Assembly: GCA_964439395.1 (NCBI GenBank)
Contig: CAYTNV010000003.1
Span: 62,001-126,000, forward strand
Source of the DNA: JAUUSJ01 sp964439395
GTDB lineage: Bacteria > Bacillota > Clostridia > Lachnospirales > Lachnospiraceae
DNA length: 64,000 nucleotides
Direction: 5' to 3'
Shown: piece by piece, positions 17,337 to 26,320 of the stretch
How the letters are laid out: the number at the start of each line of letters is the position of its first letter
Position numbering within the stretch: the first letter of the stretch is position 1
Made by a program: the position numbers and the translations under genes
Notes under the pieces: model-generated
Told to the model about the DNA's origin: nothing
Database searches by the model: none
The model's input: only the letters and a program-made list of their open reading frames with translations

Positions 17337-18185
17337 CTAATCATTTTTCATTTTTATTCTTAAAATTTCAGCAAAGCTCTTACTTCGTATCTTTACTAGC
17401 TGAACTGTCTTTTTCTCTCGCTCAATGAAAAATCGCTGTCCTGGCTCTAGCCTAATTGCCATCTGACCATCAATCGTGACAATAGCCTCCTCTTTTTGAC
17501 TCTTTCTAAGTCTTCCCACTTCTACCTCTATTTTATCATTTTTCGATAAGACAACACTTCGATTTGCGAGAGAATGAGGACAAACCGGTGTGACAAGAAT
17601 CACATTGCAGGCGGGATTGACAATCGGTCCTCCCGCCGAGAGATTATAGCCAGTAGAACCCGTGGCAGTTGAAATAATCACGCCGTCCGAGTGATACGTA
17701 TCCAGCCAATCTCCATTTGCAAAAACATTATACTCGATAATACGCGAATATCCACTTCTCGCAATAACAACATCATTTAATGCTGACCACTGTTTTTTTA
17801 TGTCTCCAAGCTCATCCTTAATATAGCCTTTTAACATCATTCGTTTTTCTATTGTATAATCTCCTTTTAGAAGATGATCTAAGGTCTCATCCAAATCTGC
17901 AATCTCAATATCCGCTAAAAATCCAAGTGTTCCAAGATTAATACCGATCATCGGAAGCTTTCGATCGAGCAAAATCCTTGCCGCCATCAAAAATGTTCCA
18001 TCACCTCCGATGACAAGTGCACAATCCAAATTTGTTGGTAAATCTGGAACTTCTTGATGCTTAGAACCCAAATTTGTCATAATCGTACAATTTGTTCCAT
18101 TTCTCTCTAAATGAGCTTTTACAGACTGCGTCACTGCCAAATCTTTATCTTTCAGCTCATTTGTAATTATTAAAAAATTTTTCAT
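17337..18185 (-). CDS. nadK: NAD kinase
   Basis: NAD kinase makes NADP from NAD and ATP or polyphosphate. The 282-residue protein shows the ATP-NAD kinase motif VIGGDGTFLMAARIL near residue 59, GINLGTLGFLADIE near 85, ALNDVVIARSG near 138 and TATGSTGYNLSAGGPIV near 176, all diagnostic. It starts 7 bp after tlyA's stop and is followed by argR. The tlyA-nadK-argR-recN order is the typical Firmicute one. Confidence 0.95.
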   Translation of the reverse strand: MKNFLIITNELKDKDLAVTQSVKAHLERNGTNCTIMTNLGSKHQEVPDLPTNLDCALVIGGDGTFLMAARILLDRKLPMIGINLGTLGFLADIEIADLDETLDHLLKGDYTIEKRMMLKGYIKDELGDIKKQWSALNDVVIARSGYSRIIEYNVFANGDWLDTYHSDGVIISTATGSTGYNLSAGGPIVNPACNVILVTPVCPHSLANRSVVLSKNDKIEVEVGRLRKSQKEEAIVTIDGQMAIRLEPGQRFFIEREKKTVQLVKIRSKSFAEILRIKMKND

Positions 18186-18192
18186 TTCCCCT

Positions 18193-19011
18193 CTACTCCT
18201 TCTTGGAATGTGAAAGAGCTTGATGGGATAGAGCTACAACTTCCCCACATTTTTCCTTATCAATTCGATTGACTGGATTTTCCTCCTTTTTAAGATGAAG
18301 AAGATATTCAATATTTCCCTCTGGTCCCTTAATCGGAGAAAAATCAAGATGTAAGAGAGAAAATCCAATGAACTTGGCGTAATTCATAATCATCTCGATT
18401 ACTTCTCTATGTACGCTATCATCTCTCACTACTCCTTTTTTTCCAACTTTCTCTCTTCCTGCCTCAAACTGAGGTTTAATTAGACATACAACCTCTCCGT
18501 CTTGTTCCAATACATTCTTCACTGGAATCAAAATCTTTGTGAGAGAAATAAAAGAGACATCAATAGATACAAACTGAGCCAACTCATCAATATCTTCTTT
18601 TGTAACATATCTCATATTGGTCTTTTCCATACAAACCACTCTCTCATCATTGCGAAGCTTCCAGTCTAATTGTCCTCTTCCTACATCAATGGAATATACT
18701 TTTCTCGCTCCATTTAAAAGCATACAATGTGTAAATCCCCCTGTGGAAGCCCCCACATCCATGCAGACCTTATCTCTTAAATCAAGGTCAAACTCATTCA
18801 TCGCTTTTTCTAGCTTTAATCCACCTCGACTTACGTATTTTAAAGTATTTCCCTTTATCTCAATTGGCAAACTTTCCTCAAACATAGAACCTGCCTTATC
18901 TTCTTTTTGACCATCTACATACACGATTCCAGACATAATAATCGCCTTAGCCTTCTCTCTAGATGAGGCGAGTTGCTTTTTTACTAATAATACGTCTAAT
19001 CGCTCCTTCAT
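18193..19011 (-). CDS. tlyA: TlyA-family rRNA 2'-O-methyltransferase (hemolysin A-like)
   Basis: The 272-residue protein has an N-terminal S4 RNA-binding domain (MKERLDVLLVKKQLASSREKAKAIIMSG) and a C-terminal FtsJ-like methyltransferase domain with the SAM-binding stretch CMDVGASTGGFTHCML near residue 83 and IDVGRGQLDWKLR after it. KYVSRGGLKLEKA links them, as in TlyA. Family members methylate ribose positions in 16S and 23S rRNA; older annotations call them hemolysins. Its place between dxs and nadK is the conserved one in Firmicutes. Confidence 0.92.
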   Translation of the reverse strand: MKERLDVLLVKKQLASSREKAKAIIMSGIVYVDGQKEDKAGSMFEESLPIEIKGNTLKYVSRGGLKLEKAMNEFDLDLRDKVCMDVGASTGGFTHCMLLNGARKVYSIDVGRGQLDWKLRNDERVVCMEKTNMRYVTKEDIDELAQFVSIDVSFISLTKILIPVKNVLEQDGEVVCLIKPQFEAGREKVGKKGVVRDDSVHREVIEMIMNYAKFIGFSLLHLDFSPIKGPEGNIEYLLHLKKEENPVNRIDKEKCGEVVALSHQALSHSKKE

Positions 19012-19101
19012 AGCGTTTACTCCTTTTTCCCTCTGTCAAGAAAAGTTGATATCAAATCATTTTTCTCCTAAAATTTAACAAATATTTTCTAATCTATTTC
19101 T

Positions 19102-20982
19102 TTATACGATCCAGTTTTCTCTTATTTTATTGGCTATCTCTTCCTTAGAAAGACCGTATACTTCTTTTAATTTTTCCACATCTCCATGTTCTAAAAATGT
19201 ATCTGGCAGGCAAATCGTCTTTAGTTTTGCCTTTGGACCAATCTCGCATAAGTACTGTGCCACTTGTTGTCCAAAACTACCCATCTTTACATTTTCTTCC
19301 ACAGTTATCATTATATCGTGGGTTTCATTTAATTTGCAAATTAGCTCTTTATCCATCGGTTTTATAAATCTAACATTAATAAAGGTAGGATTTATTTGTT
19401 CCTCTTCAAGCAAATCTAATGCTTCCTTCACAGTTTTAACCATAGAACCTATTGCAAGAACTGCCACCTTTTTTCCCTCTTTAATGATCTCACTTTTTCC
19501 ATATATAATCTTTTCTTTATATTCCTTTAGTCCATAATAAGCAGTTCCTCTTGGATACTTAATCGCAATAGGACCATCAAACTGAATACAAAAATCCAAC
19601 ATTCTAGACATTTCATAGCGGTTTTTTGGGGCAACAACTGTCAGTCCAGGAATACTAGATAAATAAGAAATATCATAAATTCCCTGATGTGTCTCACCAT
19701 CTTTCCCAACAATTCCAGAACGGTCTACTGCAAATATCATTGGTAGTTTTTGCATACAGACATCGTGAAGAATCTGATCATAGGCTCTTTGCAGGAAAGT
19801 TGAGTACACTGCAAAGACAGGTTTCATTCCTGCTGCTGCCATACCTGCTGCAAAAGTAACCGCATGCTCTTCTGCAATTCCTACATCAAAAAATCGATCA
19901 GGAAACTTTTTAGCAAAGCTAGAAAGACCAGTTCCACTCTCCATAGCAGCTGTAATTGCCACAACCTTTTCATTTTTTGTCGCGAAATCTACAATTTTTC
20001 TGCCAAAAATATCGGTGTAAGTTGATAATTCTTTCCTTTTTAAAGGCTCTCCCGTTTTAGGGTCAAATGGATCGACACCGTGAAATTTGGAAGGATTTTG
20101 CTCTGCAAGAGGATATCCAGCTCCCTTATCTGTTAAAACATGGATAAGTACTGGAGCTCCAATTCTCTTTGCTCCTGTAATAACACGCACCATATCAGAA
20201 ATATTAGAACCATCAATTGGGCCAATATATTCAATCCCCATCTCCTCAAATAAAGTTCCTTCTTTCATAAGTATCTGTCTAATAGAATCTTTAGATTTTT
20301 TCATTGTCTTTGCGATTCCCTCGCCAACTTTTGGAATTCCCATTAAATGTTTTTCCAAATTTTCCTTAAAATCCATATATTTCATATCTGAGCGTAAATG
20401 CGCCAAATATCTTGACATACCTCCGACATTCTCCGATATGGACATCTTATTATCATTTAAGATAACTATCATGCCCTTTTTATTTTTACGAAGTTTGGCC
20501 ATATTATTGAGTGCCTCATACGCCATACCTCCCGATAGAGCACCATCTCCAATCACTGCCACAATCGTCTCATCCTTGCCGCTTAAATCTCTTGCCTGCG
20601 CCATTCCAAGCGCTGCTGAGATAGATGTGGAACTATGTCCTGTTCCAAAAGTATCGCATTCACTCTCGTAAATTTTCGGGAATCCACAAAGACCTTCATA
20701 CTGTCTTAGTGAATCAAATCGTTCTTTTCTTCCTGTGAGCATTTTATGCACATAAGATTGATGTCCCACATCATATATAATCTTATCTTTTGGCAAATCA
20801 AGCGCCAAGTGAAGCGCCATTGTCAACTCCACCACACCGAGGTTCGATGCCAAATGACCGCCTGTCTTACTCACTTTTTCTACTAAAAACTGACGAATTT
20901 CTTCAGCCAATTCTCCATATTGATCTGGACTAATTTTTTTTATATCGTTTACTTTTTCTATTTTATCTAATAACTTTGTCAT
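19102..20982 (-). CDS. dxs: 1-deoxy-D-xylulose-5-phosphate synthase
   Basis: Dxs is the thiamine-diphosphate enzyme that joins pyruvate and glyceraldehyde-3-phosphate in the first step of the MEP isoprenoid pathway. The 626-residue length is standard. Visible are GGHLASNLGVVELT, the FGTGHSSTSISAALG segment, the ThDP-binding GDGALSGGMAYEALNN (near residue 150) and DNKMSISENVGGMS, the DVGIAEEHAVTFAAGMA catalytic segment with its Glu, and the transketolase C-domain. ispA lies 33 bp upstream in the same operon, which supplies the prenyl diphosphate steps. Confidence 0.97.
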   Translation of the reverse strand: MTKLLDKIEKVNDIKKISPDQYGELAEEIRQFLVEKVSKTGGHLASNLGVVELTMALHLALDLPKDKIIYDVGHQSYVHKMLTGRKERFDSLRQYEGLCGFPKIYESECDTFGTGHSSTSISAALGMAQARDLSGKDETIVAVIGDGALSGGMAYEALNNMAKLRKNKKGMIVILNDNKMSISENVGGMSRYLAHLRSDMKYMDFKENLEKHLMGIPKVGEGIAKTMKKSKDSIRQILMKEGTLFEEMGIEYIGPIDGSNISDMVRVITGAKRIGAPVLIHVLTDKGAGYPLAEQNPSKFHGVDPFDPKTGEPLKRKELSTYTDIFGRKIVDFATKNEKVVAITAAMESGTGLSSFAKKFPDRFFDVGIAEEHAVTFAAGMAAAGMKPVFAVYSTFLQRAYDQILHDVCMQKLPMIFAVDRSGIVGKDGETHQGIYDISYLSSIPGLTVVAPKNRYEMSRMLDFCIQFDGPIAIKYPRGTAYYGLKEYKEKIIYGKSEIIKEGKKVAVLAIGSMVKTVKEALDLLEEEQINPTFINVRFIKPMDKELICKLNETHDIMITVEENVKMGSFGQQVAQYLCEIGPKAKLKTICLPDTFLEHGDVEKLKEVYGLSKEEIANKIRENWIV

Positions 20983-21015
20983 CTTTGGGTACCTCGTTGT
21001 CCTTACTATATGACT

Positions 21016-21897
21016 TTAGTTTATGCGATCTACTAAATATAATAATAAATTTCTTAAAAATTCATTTTTAAATGAAAATCCATCTAATATTTCAATAGCT
21101 TCCTTTGTCAATCTAGCTACTTCTTCTTTGGATTTTTCTAATCCATATATCGTCACATAAGTTACTTTTTCATTTTTCTCATCACTGTGAATTGGCTTTC
21201 CAAGCTCCTCGACAGTACTAGTAATATCCAAAATATCATCTTGAATTTGAAAAGCAATCCCAATTTTTCTGGCAATCTGCTCTATCTTTTCTATATCTTC
21301 CTCTGGTCTTCCCGCTAAAATAGCACCAATCATCATAGAAGCTTCAAGCAAAGCACCCGTTTTTAACTCATAAATAAACTGAAGCTGCTCCATCGTCATT
21401 TTCTTTCCAGTAAGCTCTACATCTGCTGTCTGTCCTCCAATCATACCATAGATTCCAGGTTTTCTTGAGAGAACTAAAAATGCCTTTGCAATCTTCTCAT
21501 CGCTAAATCTACCCTCAAATGCTTTTCCCGCTGTCTCAAACGCATAATTTAAAAGCCCATCACCTGCCAAAATCGCCATGGCCTCACCATATACAACATG
21601 AGCCGTTTCTCTTCCCCTTCGATAATCATCATTGTCAAGTGCGGGTAAATCATCGTGAATCAAAGAATATGTGTGAATCATCTCTATTGCCGCCATAAAC
21701 GGCTCTATAATGGATTCTTTCCCACCAAAAAACTGATATGTTTCTTGCATTAACATTGGTCTTAGGCGTTTTCCCCCTGCATTCATTGTATAATTCATCG
21801 CTTCCAAAACTGTTTTTTGAAAGCCCTCTTCCTTCGGAAGATATTTCTCAATAATCTTCTCTATCTGTTTTGCTTTATCACTAATTTGTTGCTTCAC
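21016..21897 (-). CDS. ispA: Farnesyl diphosphate synthase
   Basis: This is a trans-prenyltransferase that chains IPP onto DMAPP/GPP to give FPP. The 293-residue protein has GGKRLRPML near residue 37, the first Asp-rich motif LIHDDLPALDNDDYRRG near residue 80 with HGEAMAILAGDGLL-like follow-up (VVYGEAMAILAGDGLL), and the second, FQIQDDILD, near residue 217. The two residues inserted between Asp pairs in the first motif (DDLPALD) are typical of bacterial FPP synthases. It lies between xseB and dxs, the standard gene order. Confidence 0.95.
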   Translation of the reverse strand: MKQQISDKAKQIEKIIEKYLPKEEGFQKTVLEAMNYTMNAGGKRLRPMLMQETYQFFGGKESIIEPFMAAIEMIHTYSLIHDDLPALDNDDYRRGRETAHVVYGEAMAILAGDGLLNYAFETAGKAFEGRFSDEKIAKAFLVLSRKPGIYGMIGGQTADVELTGKKMTMEQLQFIYELKTGALLEASMMIGAILAGRPEEDIEKIEQIARKIGIAFQIQDDILDITSTVEELGKPIHSDEKNEKVTYVTIYGLEKSKEEVARLTKEAIEILDGFSFKNEFLRNLLLYLVDRIN

Positions 21898-21924
21898 TTT
21901 CCTGTTCCTCCAGTAGTAAATTTG

Positions 21925-22125
21925 CTATTCTTCTCCATTTTCTTTTAATATAATCATCTCTTTTTCTACTGTATCAAGTACAGTCTGACATTTTTCAAGC
22001 AGTTTTACCCCTTTTTTATAATAAGTAAGCGAATCCGCCAGCGTTGTCTCTTCTGACTCTAATTTCCCAATAATTTCTTCTAACTCTTCATATGCCTTCT
22101 CAACTGTAAATTTCGCTCTCGCCAT
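21925..22125 (-). CDS. xseB: Exodeoxyribonuclease VII small subunit
   Basis: XseB is the small subunit of exonuclease VII, which degrades single-stranded DNA from both ends. The 66-residue protein matches the family: FTVEKAYEELEEIIGKLESEETTLADSLTYYKKG, then a helical second half (LLEKCQTVLDTVEKEM). The frame is open seven codons further, but TGGAGT sits 6 nt before the ATG at 22125. It overlaps the end of xseA by 26 bp, indicating coupled translation. Confidence 0.93.
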   Translation of the reverse strand: MARAKFTVEKAYEELEEIIGKLESEETTLADSLTYYKKGVKLLEKCQTVLDTVEKEMIILKENGEE

Positions 22126-23347
22126 GAGATACTCCATCCTTTCCACTTTCCAACTGGATTTTCATTATCTTCGCTTCTATACTTCCGTCTCGCATCGTAA
22201 TTTTGACTTTCTGTCCCACTCTAGCCTCTTTGACGGTCTGCAGCATTTTGTCCTCTTCTGTTTCAATATATCCAAATCCACCTGCAAGCTTTTTGGCAGG
22301 AGATTTCGCATCAATTTTTTGATGATAGAGAGCCAATCGATGCCTCGCCAAAAATACCTTTTTTTCCATCGCAGCTTCCATGCGCCGCTCAATATCAAAC
22401 AATCTCATTTTTTTCTCTTGCATCGCCGATTCTGGATTAAGATATTCCAAGCGAAAAGATAACTCATCTTTTTTCGTCTTTGAAAAATCCAGCTTTTGTC
22501 GCATAAGACTATCTAATTTTCTCCTTGCTCCCAGAAAACTTTGCGCATAAAGACTATAATCTGGAATTGCGAGCTCACATGCCGCTGACGGCGTTGCTGC
22601 ACGCAAATCCGCCGCATAATCAGCGATCGTTGTATCTATCTCGTGACCTGTCCCAGAAATAATCGGTGTATTGGCTGCAAAAATTGCCCTCGCTACAATT
22701 TCTTCGTTAAACGGCCATAAATCCTCTATTGAGCCACCACCTCGCCCAATAATGATTGTATCCATATCCATTTTATCCAATATCTCAATTCCCTTTACAA
22801 TTGTCTTTGCAGCATCCCTTCCCTGTACTTTAGCTGGATAAAGATAAAGCTGGACATAAGGATTTCTTCTCCTAGCGATACTTTTTATATCTTGAATTGC
22901 CGCACCTGTATTCGCCGTCACAATCCCCACTTTTTTAGGATAGGCGGGAATCTCCTTTTTTAATTCATGATCAAACAATCCCTCCTCATAGAGCTTTTGT
23001 TTTAACCTTTCAAACTCCTCATACAAGGCTCCAATTCCATCTAATTTAATCTCTCTCGCATAAATCTGATACGTGCCATCTCGCTCATAAACACTTAAAT
23101 TCCCATTTACAATAACACTCTGTCCATCACTTAATTGAAAATCTAATCCATAGGTTCTATCTCCAGCAAACATAATACAAGAAATAGTCCCTCTCTCATC
23201 CTTCAGGGAAAAATAAATATGACCAGAAGAATGATATTTACAATTGGAAACTTCTCCCTTTATCGAGAGATTTCGAAGCATATAATCGCTTTGAAACATA
23301 CGCTTAATATATAGATTAATCTGTCCTACTGTGTATACTTTTTTCAT
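22100..23347 (-). CDS. xseA: Exodeoxyribonuclease VII large subunit
   Basis: XseA is the catalytic subunit. The 415-residue protein has an N-terminal OB fold (VYTVGQINLYIKRMF, then LSIKGEVSNCKYHSSGHIYFSLKD), the central nuclease domain with VGIVTANTGAAIQDI, IIGRGGGSIEDLWPFNEE and PIISGTGHEIDTTIADYAAD-type motifs, and a C-terminal coiled-coil part. It appears to be the first gene of the xseA-xseB-ispA-dxs-tlyA-nadK-argR-recN run, because a terminator lies between it and nusB. Confidence 0.95.
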   Translation of the reverse strand: MKKVYTVGQINLYIKRMFQSDYMLRNLSIKGEVSNCKYHSSGHIYFSLKDERGTISCIMFAGDRTYGLDFQLSDGQSVIVNGNLSVYERDGTYQIYAREIKLDGIGALYEEFERLKQKLYEEGLFDHELKKEIPAYPKKVGIVTANTGAAIQDIKSIARRRNPYVQLYLYPAKVQGRDAAKTIVKGIEILDKMDMDTIIIGRGGGSIEDLWPFNEEIVARAIFAANTPIISGTGHEIDTTIADYAADLRAATPSAACELAIPDYSLYAQSFLGARRKLDSLMRQKLDFSKTKKDELSFRLEYLNPESAMQEKKMRLFDIERRMEAAMEKKVFLARHRLALYHQKIDAKSPAKKLAGGFGYIETEEDKMLQTVKEARVGQKVKITMRDGSIEAKIMKIQLESGKDGVSHGESEIYS

Positions 23348-23441
23348 ATCTTCCCTCTACTTTTTTATTTTACCCAAAAAAACTACGACTCTCACAACTT
23401 AGCACTTTTACTTTTTAGAAAAATGCAGGTTTGATGCAAAA

Positions 23442-23473
23442 AGGGGGACTGTACAAAACTTGACAGTCCCCCT
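23442..23473 (-). terminator. Terminator downstream of nusB
   Basis: Arms AGGGGGACTGT (23442-23452) and ACAGTCCCCCT (23463-23473) form a G+C-rich stem with a 10-nt loop. On the minus strand it is followed by TTTTTG. It separates the spoIIIA-asp23-nusB side from xseA. Confidence 0.8.
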
Positions 23474-23569
23474 CCTTTTCGTCTTTTTTCTCTGTCTAAC
23501 TGTCACTGTACATTCTGCTATGAAAGCATTTCTTTTTCCTCGGATAAAACGGATTATATCAACTAAATA

Positions 23570-23965
23570 TTATACTAGTTTTGCTAAGACTCCATTGACA
23601 AACCTTGGTGCATTTTCATTACAATACTTTTTGGCTAACTCTACCGCTTCGTTAATTGCAACTCCAGTCGGAATATCCTCATCTTTTTTAATCTCGTATA
23701 CTGCTAGACGCAAGATTGCAAGCTCTGTCTTTCCGAGTCTTTCTAATCTCCAGCCTTTACAAATGGATAAGATTATCTCATCGATTTCTTCTAGGGAATC
23801 TAAAATGGCATCAATCTTATAAGACATATAGTTTTTATCTTCCTCTTTTATAGTTGGAAAATCCTCAAAATACCATTCTAACTGCTCTCTTAATTCTTCT
23901 TCTGAGTTAAATTCTACTCTAAAAATTAATTGAAATATTCTCTCTCTTATCTCGCTTCGTTTCAT
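23570..23965 (-). CDS. nusB: Transcription antitermination factor NusB
   Basis: NusB binds boxA RNA with NusE (ribosomal protein S10) and promotes rRNA antitermination. The 131-residue all-helical protein begins MKRSEIRERIFQLIFRVEF (family RR..aRe.a.q.Ly), carries ICKGWRLERLGKTELAILRLAVYEI and GVAINEAVELAKKYCNENAPRFVNGVL, which are diagnostic. It lies 37 bp after the Asp23 gene, the usual Firmicute neighbour. Confidence 0.95.
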   Translation of the reverse strand: MKRSEIRERIFQLIFRVEFNSEEELREQLEWYFEDFPTIKEEDKNYMSYKIDAILDSLEEIDEIILSICKGWRLERLGKTELAILRLAVYEIKKDEDIPTGVAINEAVELAKKYCNENAPRFVNGVLAKLV

Positions 23966-24002
23966 ACTCTAACTCCGTTCTATTTTTATCATGCTGTGGA
24001 GA

Positions 24003-24392
24003 TTATTCTTCTTCCTTTTGCATTGCAATGCCGGAAATTTTAACATTAACCTCTTCCACAGTAAGTCCTGTCATCGTCTCAATGGCAGATTTTACTCTCT
24101 CTTGTACATTACGGCAAACCTTTGGAAGACTCACACCGTATTTTAATTCTAATGTGAGGTCAACTAAAACCTTCCCTTCTATCACTTGTACTTTAACACC
24201 TTTGGAAAGGCTTTTCATGCCAAGCTTACTAATAATACCGTTTGTGATATTACCAGACATTTTTTCCACTCCATCTACTTCTGTAGCGGCGAGCGCTGCA
24301 ATAATTGCAACAACCTCATCTGCAATCTGCACCTGTCCAAACTGTCCTTCTTCTATCTTATAAACTGTATTTTTTTCTTGTTCTTTGCTCAT
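24003..24392 (-). CDS. Asp23/Gls24 family protein
   Basis: This 129-residue Asp23/Gls24 (YloU/YqhY-like) protein shows GQVQIADEVVAIIAALAATEVDGVEKM, then KGVKVQVIEGKVLVDLTLELKYGVSLPKV and VQERVKSAIETMTGLTVEEVNVKISGI, the repeated signature of the family. Members are associated with envelope stress and membrane-anchored scaffolds, and YqhY in Bacillus sits at the same place between the spoIIIA/acc region and nusB, where it is linked to acetyl-CoA carboxylase control. No acc genes are present in this window. It is soluble, without a membrane segment. Confidence 0.9.
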   Translation of the reverse strand: MSKEQEKNTVYKIEEGQFGQVQIADEVVAIIAALAATEVDGVEKMSGNITNGIISKLGMKSLSKGVKVQVIEGKVLVDLTLELKYGVSLPKVCRNVQERVKSAIETMTGLTVEEVNVKISGIAMQKEEE

Positions 24393-24485
24393 AAAAATAG
24401 GCCTCCTTTTCCTAAGCTTATTATACTATTTTGCATAGTGTTATCTATATTATAACAAAATCCACTTTATTTGCAATCTTTTTCT

Positions 24486-25160
24486 TTAGTTCGTGACTTT
24501 CAGAGTAGAAATTACCATATCACTAACCTTGCAATCCGCAGTTCTAGTCACAATGTCTTCAATCTGTGCTTTTTCGACACTAGAAAGTTCCTCCGCCTGC
24601 ACACATACATCAACAGATCCATTTTGAATCGTTACGATAGAATTTAAAAATCCTTTTGAGCCAAGAAGCTGTTCCGTGGCTGCCTCTTTTTCCATCGTAT
24701 CAGAGAGAGCTGTCTTTTTTGCAACTGCCTCCTCTTTTTGAGCATTCGATACATTTGCATCTTCAATAATGCTTTGTAAATTTTCTTTTGCTTTCGCATA
24801 AGTCTGTTCTCTTTCCATCTTTGTGCTTGCGATATAATTTGACACATTGGCAGAAGTGAGTACTGCCTCACCAATCTGAGTATCTGTCGCCATCTCACTC
24901 TCTTCTAAACTATCTTTTACTGGCGCACTTACCTCATCATCATCACTGGCCTGTGCATTTTCCCCCTCCGTGCTAGCCGTCTTCGTTTCCTCCTCGGACA
25001 GCACAGTTCCATCTACTGTTTGCTCAATTACCTCCTGACTATCTTCTCCCTCCTTCACAACAGATAAATCTCTGCCTGAGAAATTTAGATATCCTGCCAC
25101 TGCAATCATAACTGCCAAGGCTGTGATAAGCATCTGATTCTTTTTTACTCTAACTTTCAT
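24486..25160 (-). CDS. spoIIIAH: Stage III sporulation protein AH
   Basis: SpoIIIAH is the mother-cell component that meets forespore SpoIIQ to form the channel between the two cells. The 224-residue protein has one N-terminal membrane segment (MLITALAVMIAVAGYLNF), a long low-complexity acidic linker (about 30-100) and a C-terminal YscJ/FliF-like ring-building domain (about 110-224, with TKMEREQTYAKAKENLQSII and LLGSKGFLNSIV). It overlaps spoIIIAG by 4 bp. Together with the genes up to 29794 it makes a complete eight-gene operon. Confidence 0.93.
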   Translation of the reverse strand: MKVRVKKNQMLITALAVMIAVAGYLNFSGRDLSVVKEGEDSQEVIEQTVDGTVLSEEETKTASTEGENAQASDDDEVSAPVKDSLEESEMATDTQIGEAVLTSANVSNYIASTKMEREQTYAKAKENLQSIIEDANVSNAQKEEAVAKKTALSDTMEKEAATEQLLGSKGFLNSIVTIQNGSVDVCVQAEELSSVEKAQIEDIVTRTADCKVSDMVISTLKVTN

Positions 25161-25708
25161 TTTCCTTCCTCCATTTTTAATACTTTTATTTTATTCACTT
25201 CCAAATGAAATAGAACTTGAACCGCCTCTGTGACCTCTTTTACAATAACTGGATTTCCTCCTCCTTCCAGTACTACGACAACTCCTGCCACCTTTGGCTC
25301 TATCTCTTTTATTATGTATGGTTCCTGATTCCCACTATTTTCTGTAAGAACAGTCTCCTCGTTTTCCTTTATCACATCGTTCGTTTTTGTATCCTCTTTC
25401 ATTTTTTCTTGCTCTGTCTGCGTATCTTTATTCAACACAGCCTCCTTGGAAGATTCTAATGTCAACATAACCTCCACTTTTCCCACTCCCTCAATGGTCC
25501 TTAATGTCTGCTCTAGTTTTCCCTCCATTGCCTCAATATAAGCATCATTTTCTGTTACTTCTAGTTTACTCTCCTCTTTTTCTACCCGTGACTCCTGTTT
25601 TTGTGGAATACTAAGTACTAAAAGTAAAATCCCAGCGAATGCCATCAATAAAATTTTAGGAAGACCAATCTCTTTTATTGAGAATCCTTTCTTTCCATCT
25701 TTTTCCAT
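25157..25708 (-). CDS. spoIIIAG: Stage III sporulation protein AG
   Basis: SpoIIIAG forms a large ring in the SpoIIIA-SpoIIQ channel. The 183-residue protein has one N-terminal membrane segment (LPKILLMAFAGILLLVLSI) and an extracytoplasmic ring-building domain with LEQTLRTIEGVGKVEVMLTLESSKE, then IKEIEPKVAGVVVVLEGGGNPVIVKEVTEAVQVLF, which is diagnostic. It is coupled to spoIIIAH by ATGA overlap and begins 4 bp after spoIIIAF ends. Confidence 0.93.
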   Translation of the reverse strand: MEKDGKKGFSIKEIGLPKILLMAFAGILLLVLSIPQKQESRVEKEESKLEVTENDAYIEAMEGKLEQTLRTIEGVGKVEVMLTLESSKEAVLNKDTQTEQEKMKEDTKTNDVIKENEETVLTENSGNQEPYIIKEIEPKVAGVVVVLEGGGNPVIVKEVTEAVQVLFHLEVNKIKVLKMEEGK

Positions 25709-25712
25709 ATAT

Positions 25713-26288
25713 TCACTCCTGCACCCTTACATCTATATGAGAATCATCAAGCTGATAGAAGTCTTTTATAATTTTTTTTACTTTTTCTTTCTCATTTTGT
25801 TCTAAGTTAATATAAGAATTCCCTGCTGTAGAAGATTCTATCCTCTCATTTGCCTTAGAATTTTGTTCTTGCTTTTTCACTACTATCTCCACCTTATTAA
25901 TTTTCCCTAAATCTTCTTCTAAACCAATTTCCACTTTCTGAGAATACACTTTATAATTTTCTGCCTCCAAAAGTTCTCTTATTTGCTGTCCTATTTGTAG
26001 TTCGTATAACTCTTTTTTTCTCTCCTTTTCTCTCTCTTCCAACTCCTCGCCCTCTTCTTCCATCTGCCTTATATCCACTGAAATAAATTGGCGCATAGTC
26101 TCCAAACTTATATTTTTTTTGGAGCCTACAATATCTACAATCGGTTCTACTACTAAAAATACTGTGAGAAATCCTACAAAAAGCTGAGTATAAGTCTTAT
26201 AATTATCACTTGGAATCAGCTCAAGTGCGATAGAGGCTAATAATGAAAATAGAATAATATTTCTGACCCAGTTATAAAAAAAGTCCAA
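25713..26288 (-). CDS. spoIIIAF: Stage III sporulation protein AF (TTG start)
   Basis: SpoIIIAF is a small inner-membrane component of the channel, essential for sigma-G activity. The likely protein is 191 residues: it begins (M)DFFYNWVRNIILFSLLASIALELIP and has a second membrane segment LFVGFLTVFLVVEPIVDIV, then a cytoplasmic or intermembrane ring-building domain. The longest open frame (from 26438) would overlap spoIIIAE by over 100 bp and adds a non-homologous Cys-rich leader. A TTG at 26288 with AAAGGA upstream restores the family N-terminus and leaves a 32-bp gap after spoIIIAE. Confidence 0.85.
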   Translation of the reverse strand: MDFFYNWVRNIILFSLLASIALELIPSDNYKTYTQLFVGFLTVFLVVEPIVDIVGSKKNISLETMRQFISVDIRQMEEEGEELEEREKERKKELYELQIGQQIRELLEAENYKVYSQKVEIGLEEDLGKINKVEIVVKKQEQNSKANERIESSTAGNSYINLEQNEKEKVKKIIKDFYQLDDSHIDVRVQE

Positions 26289-26320
26289 TTTCTTTTCCTT
26301 TCTAACTTTCTTACTATTTA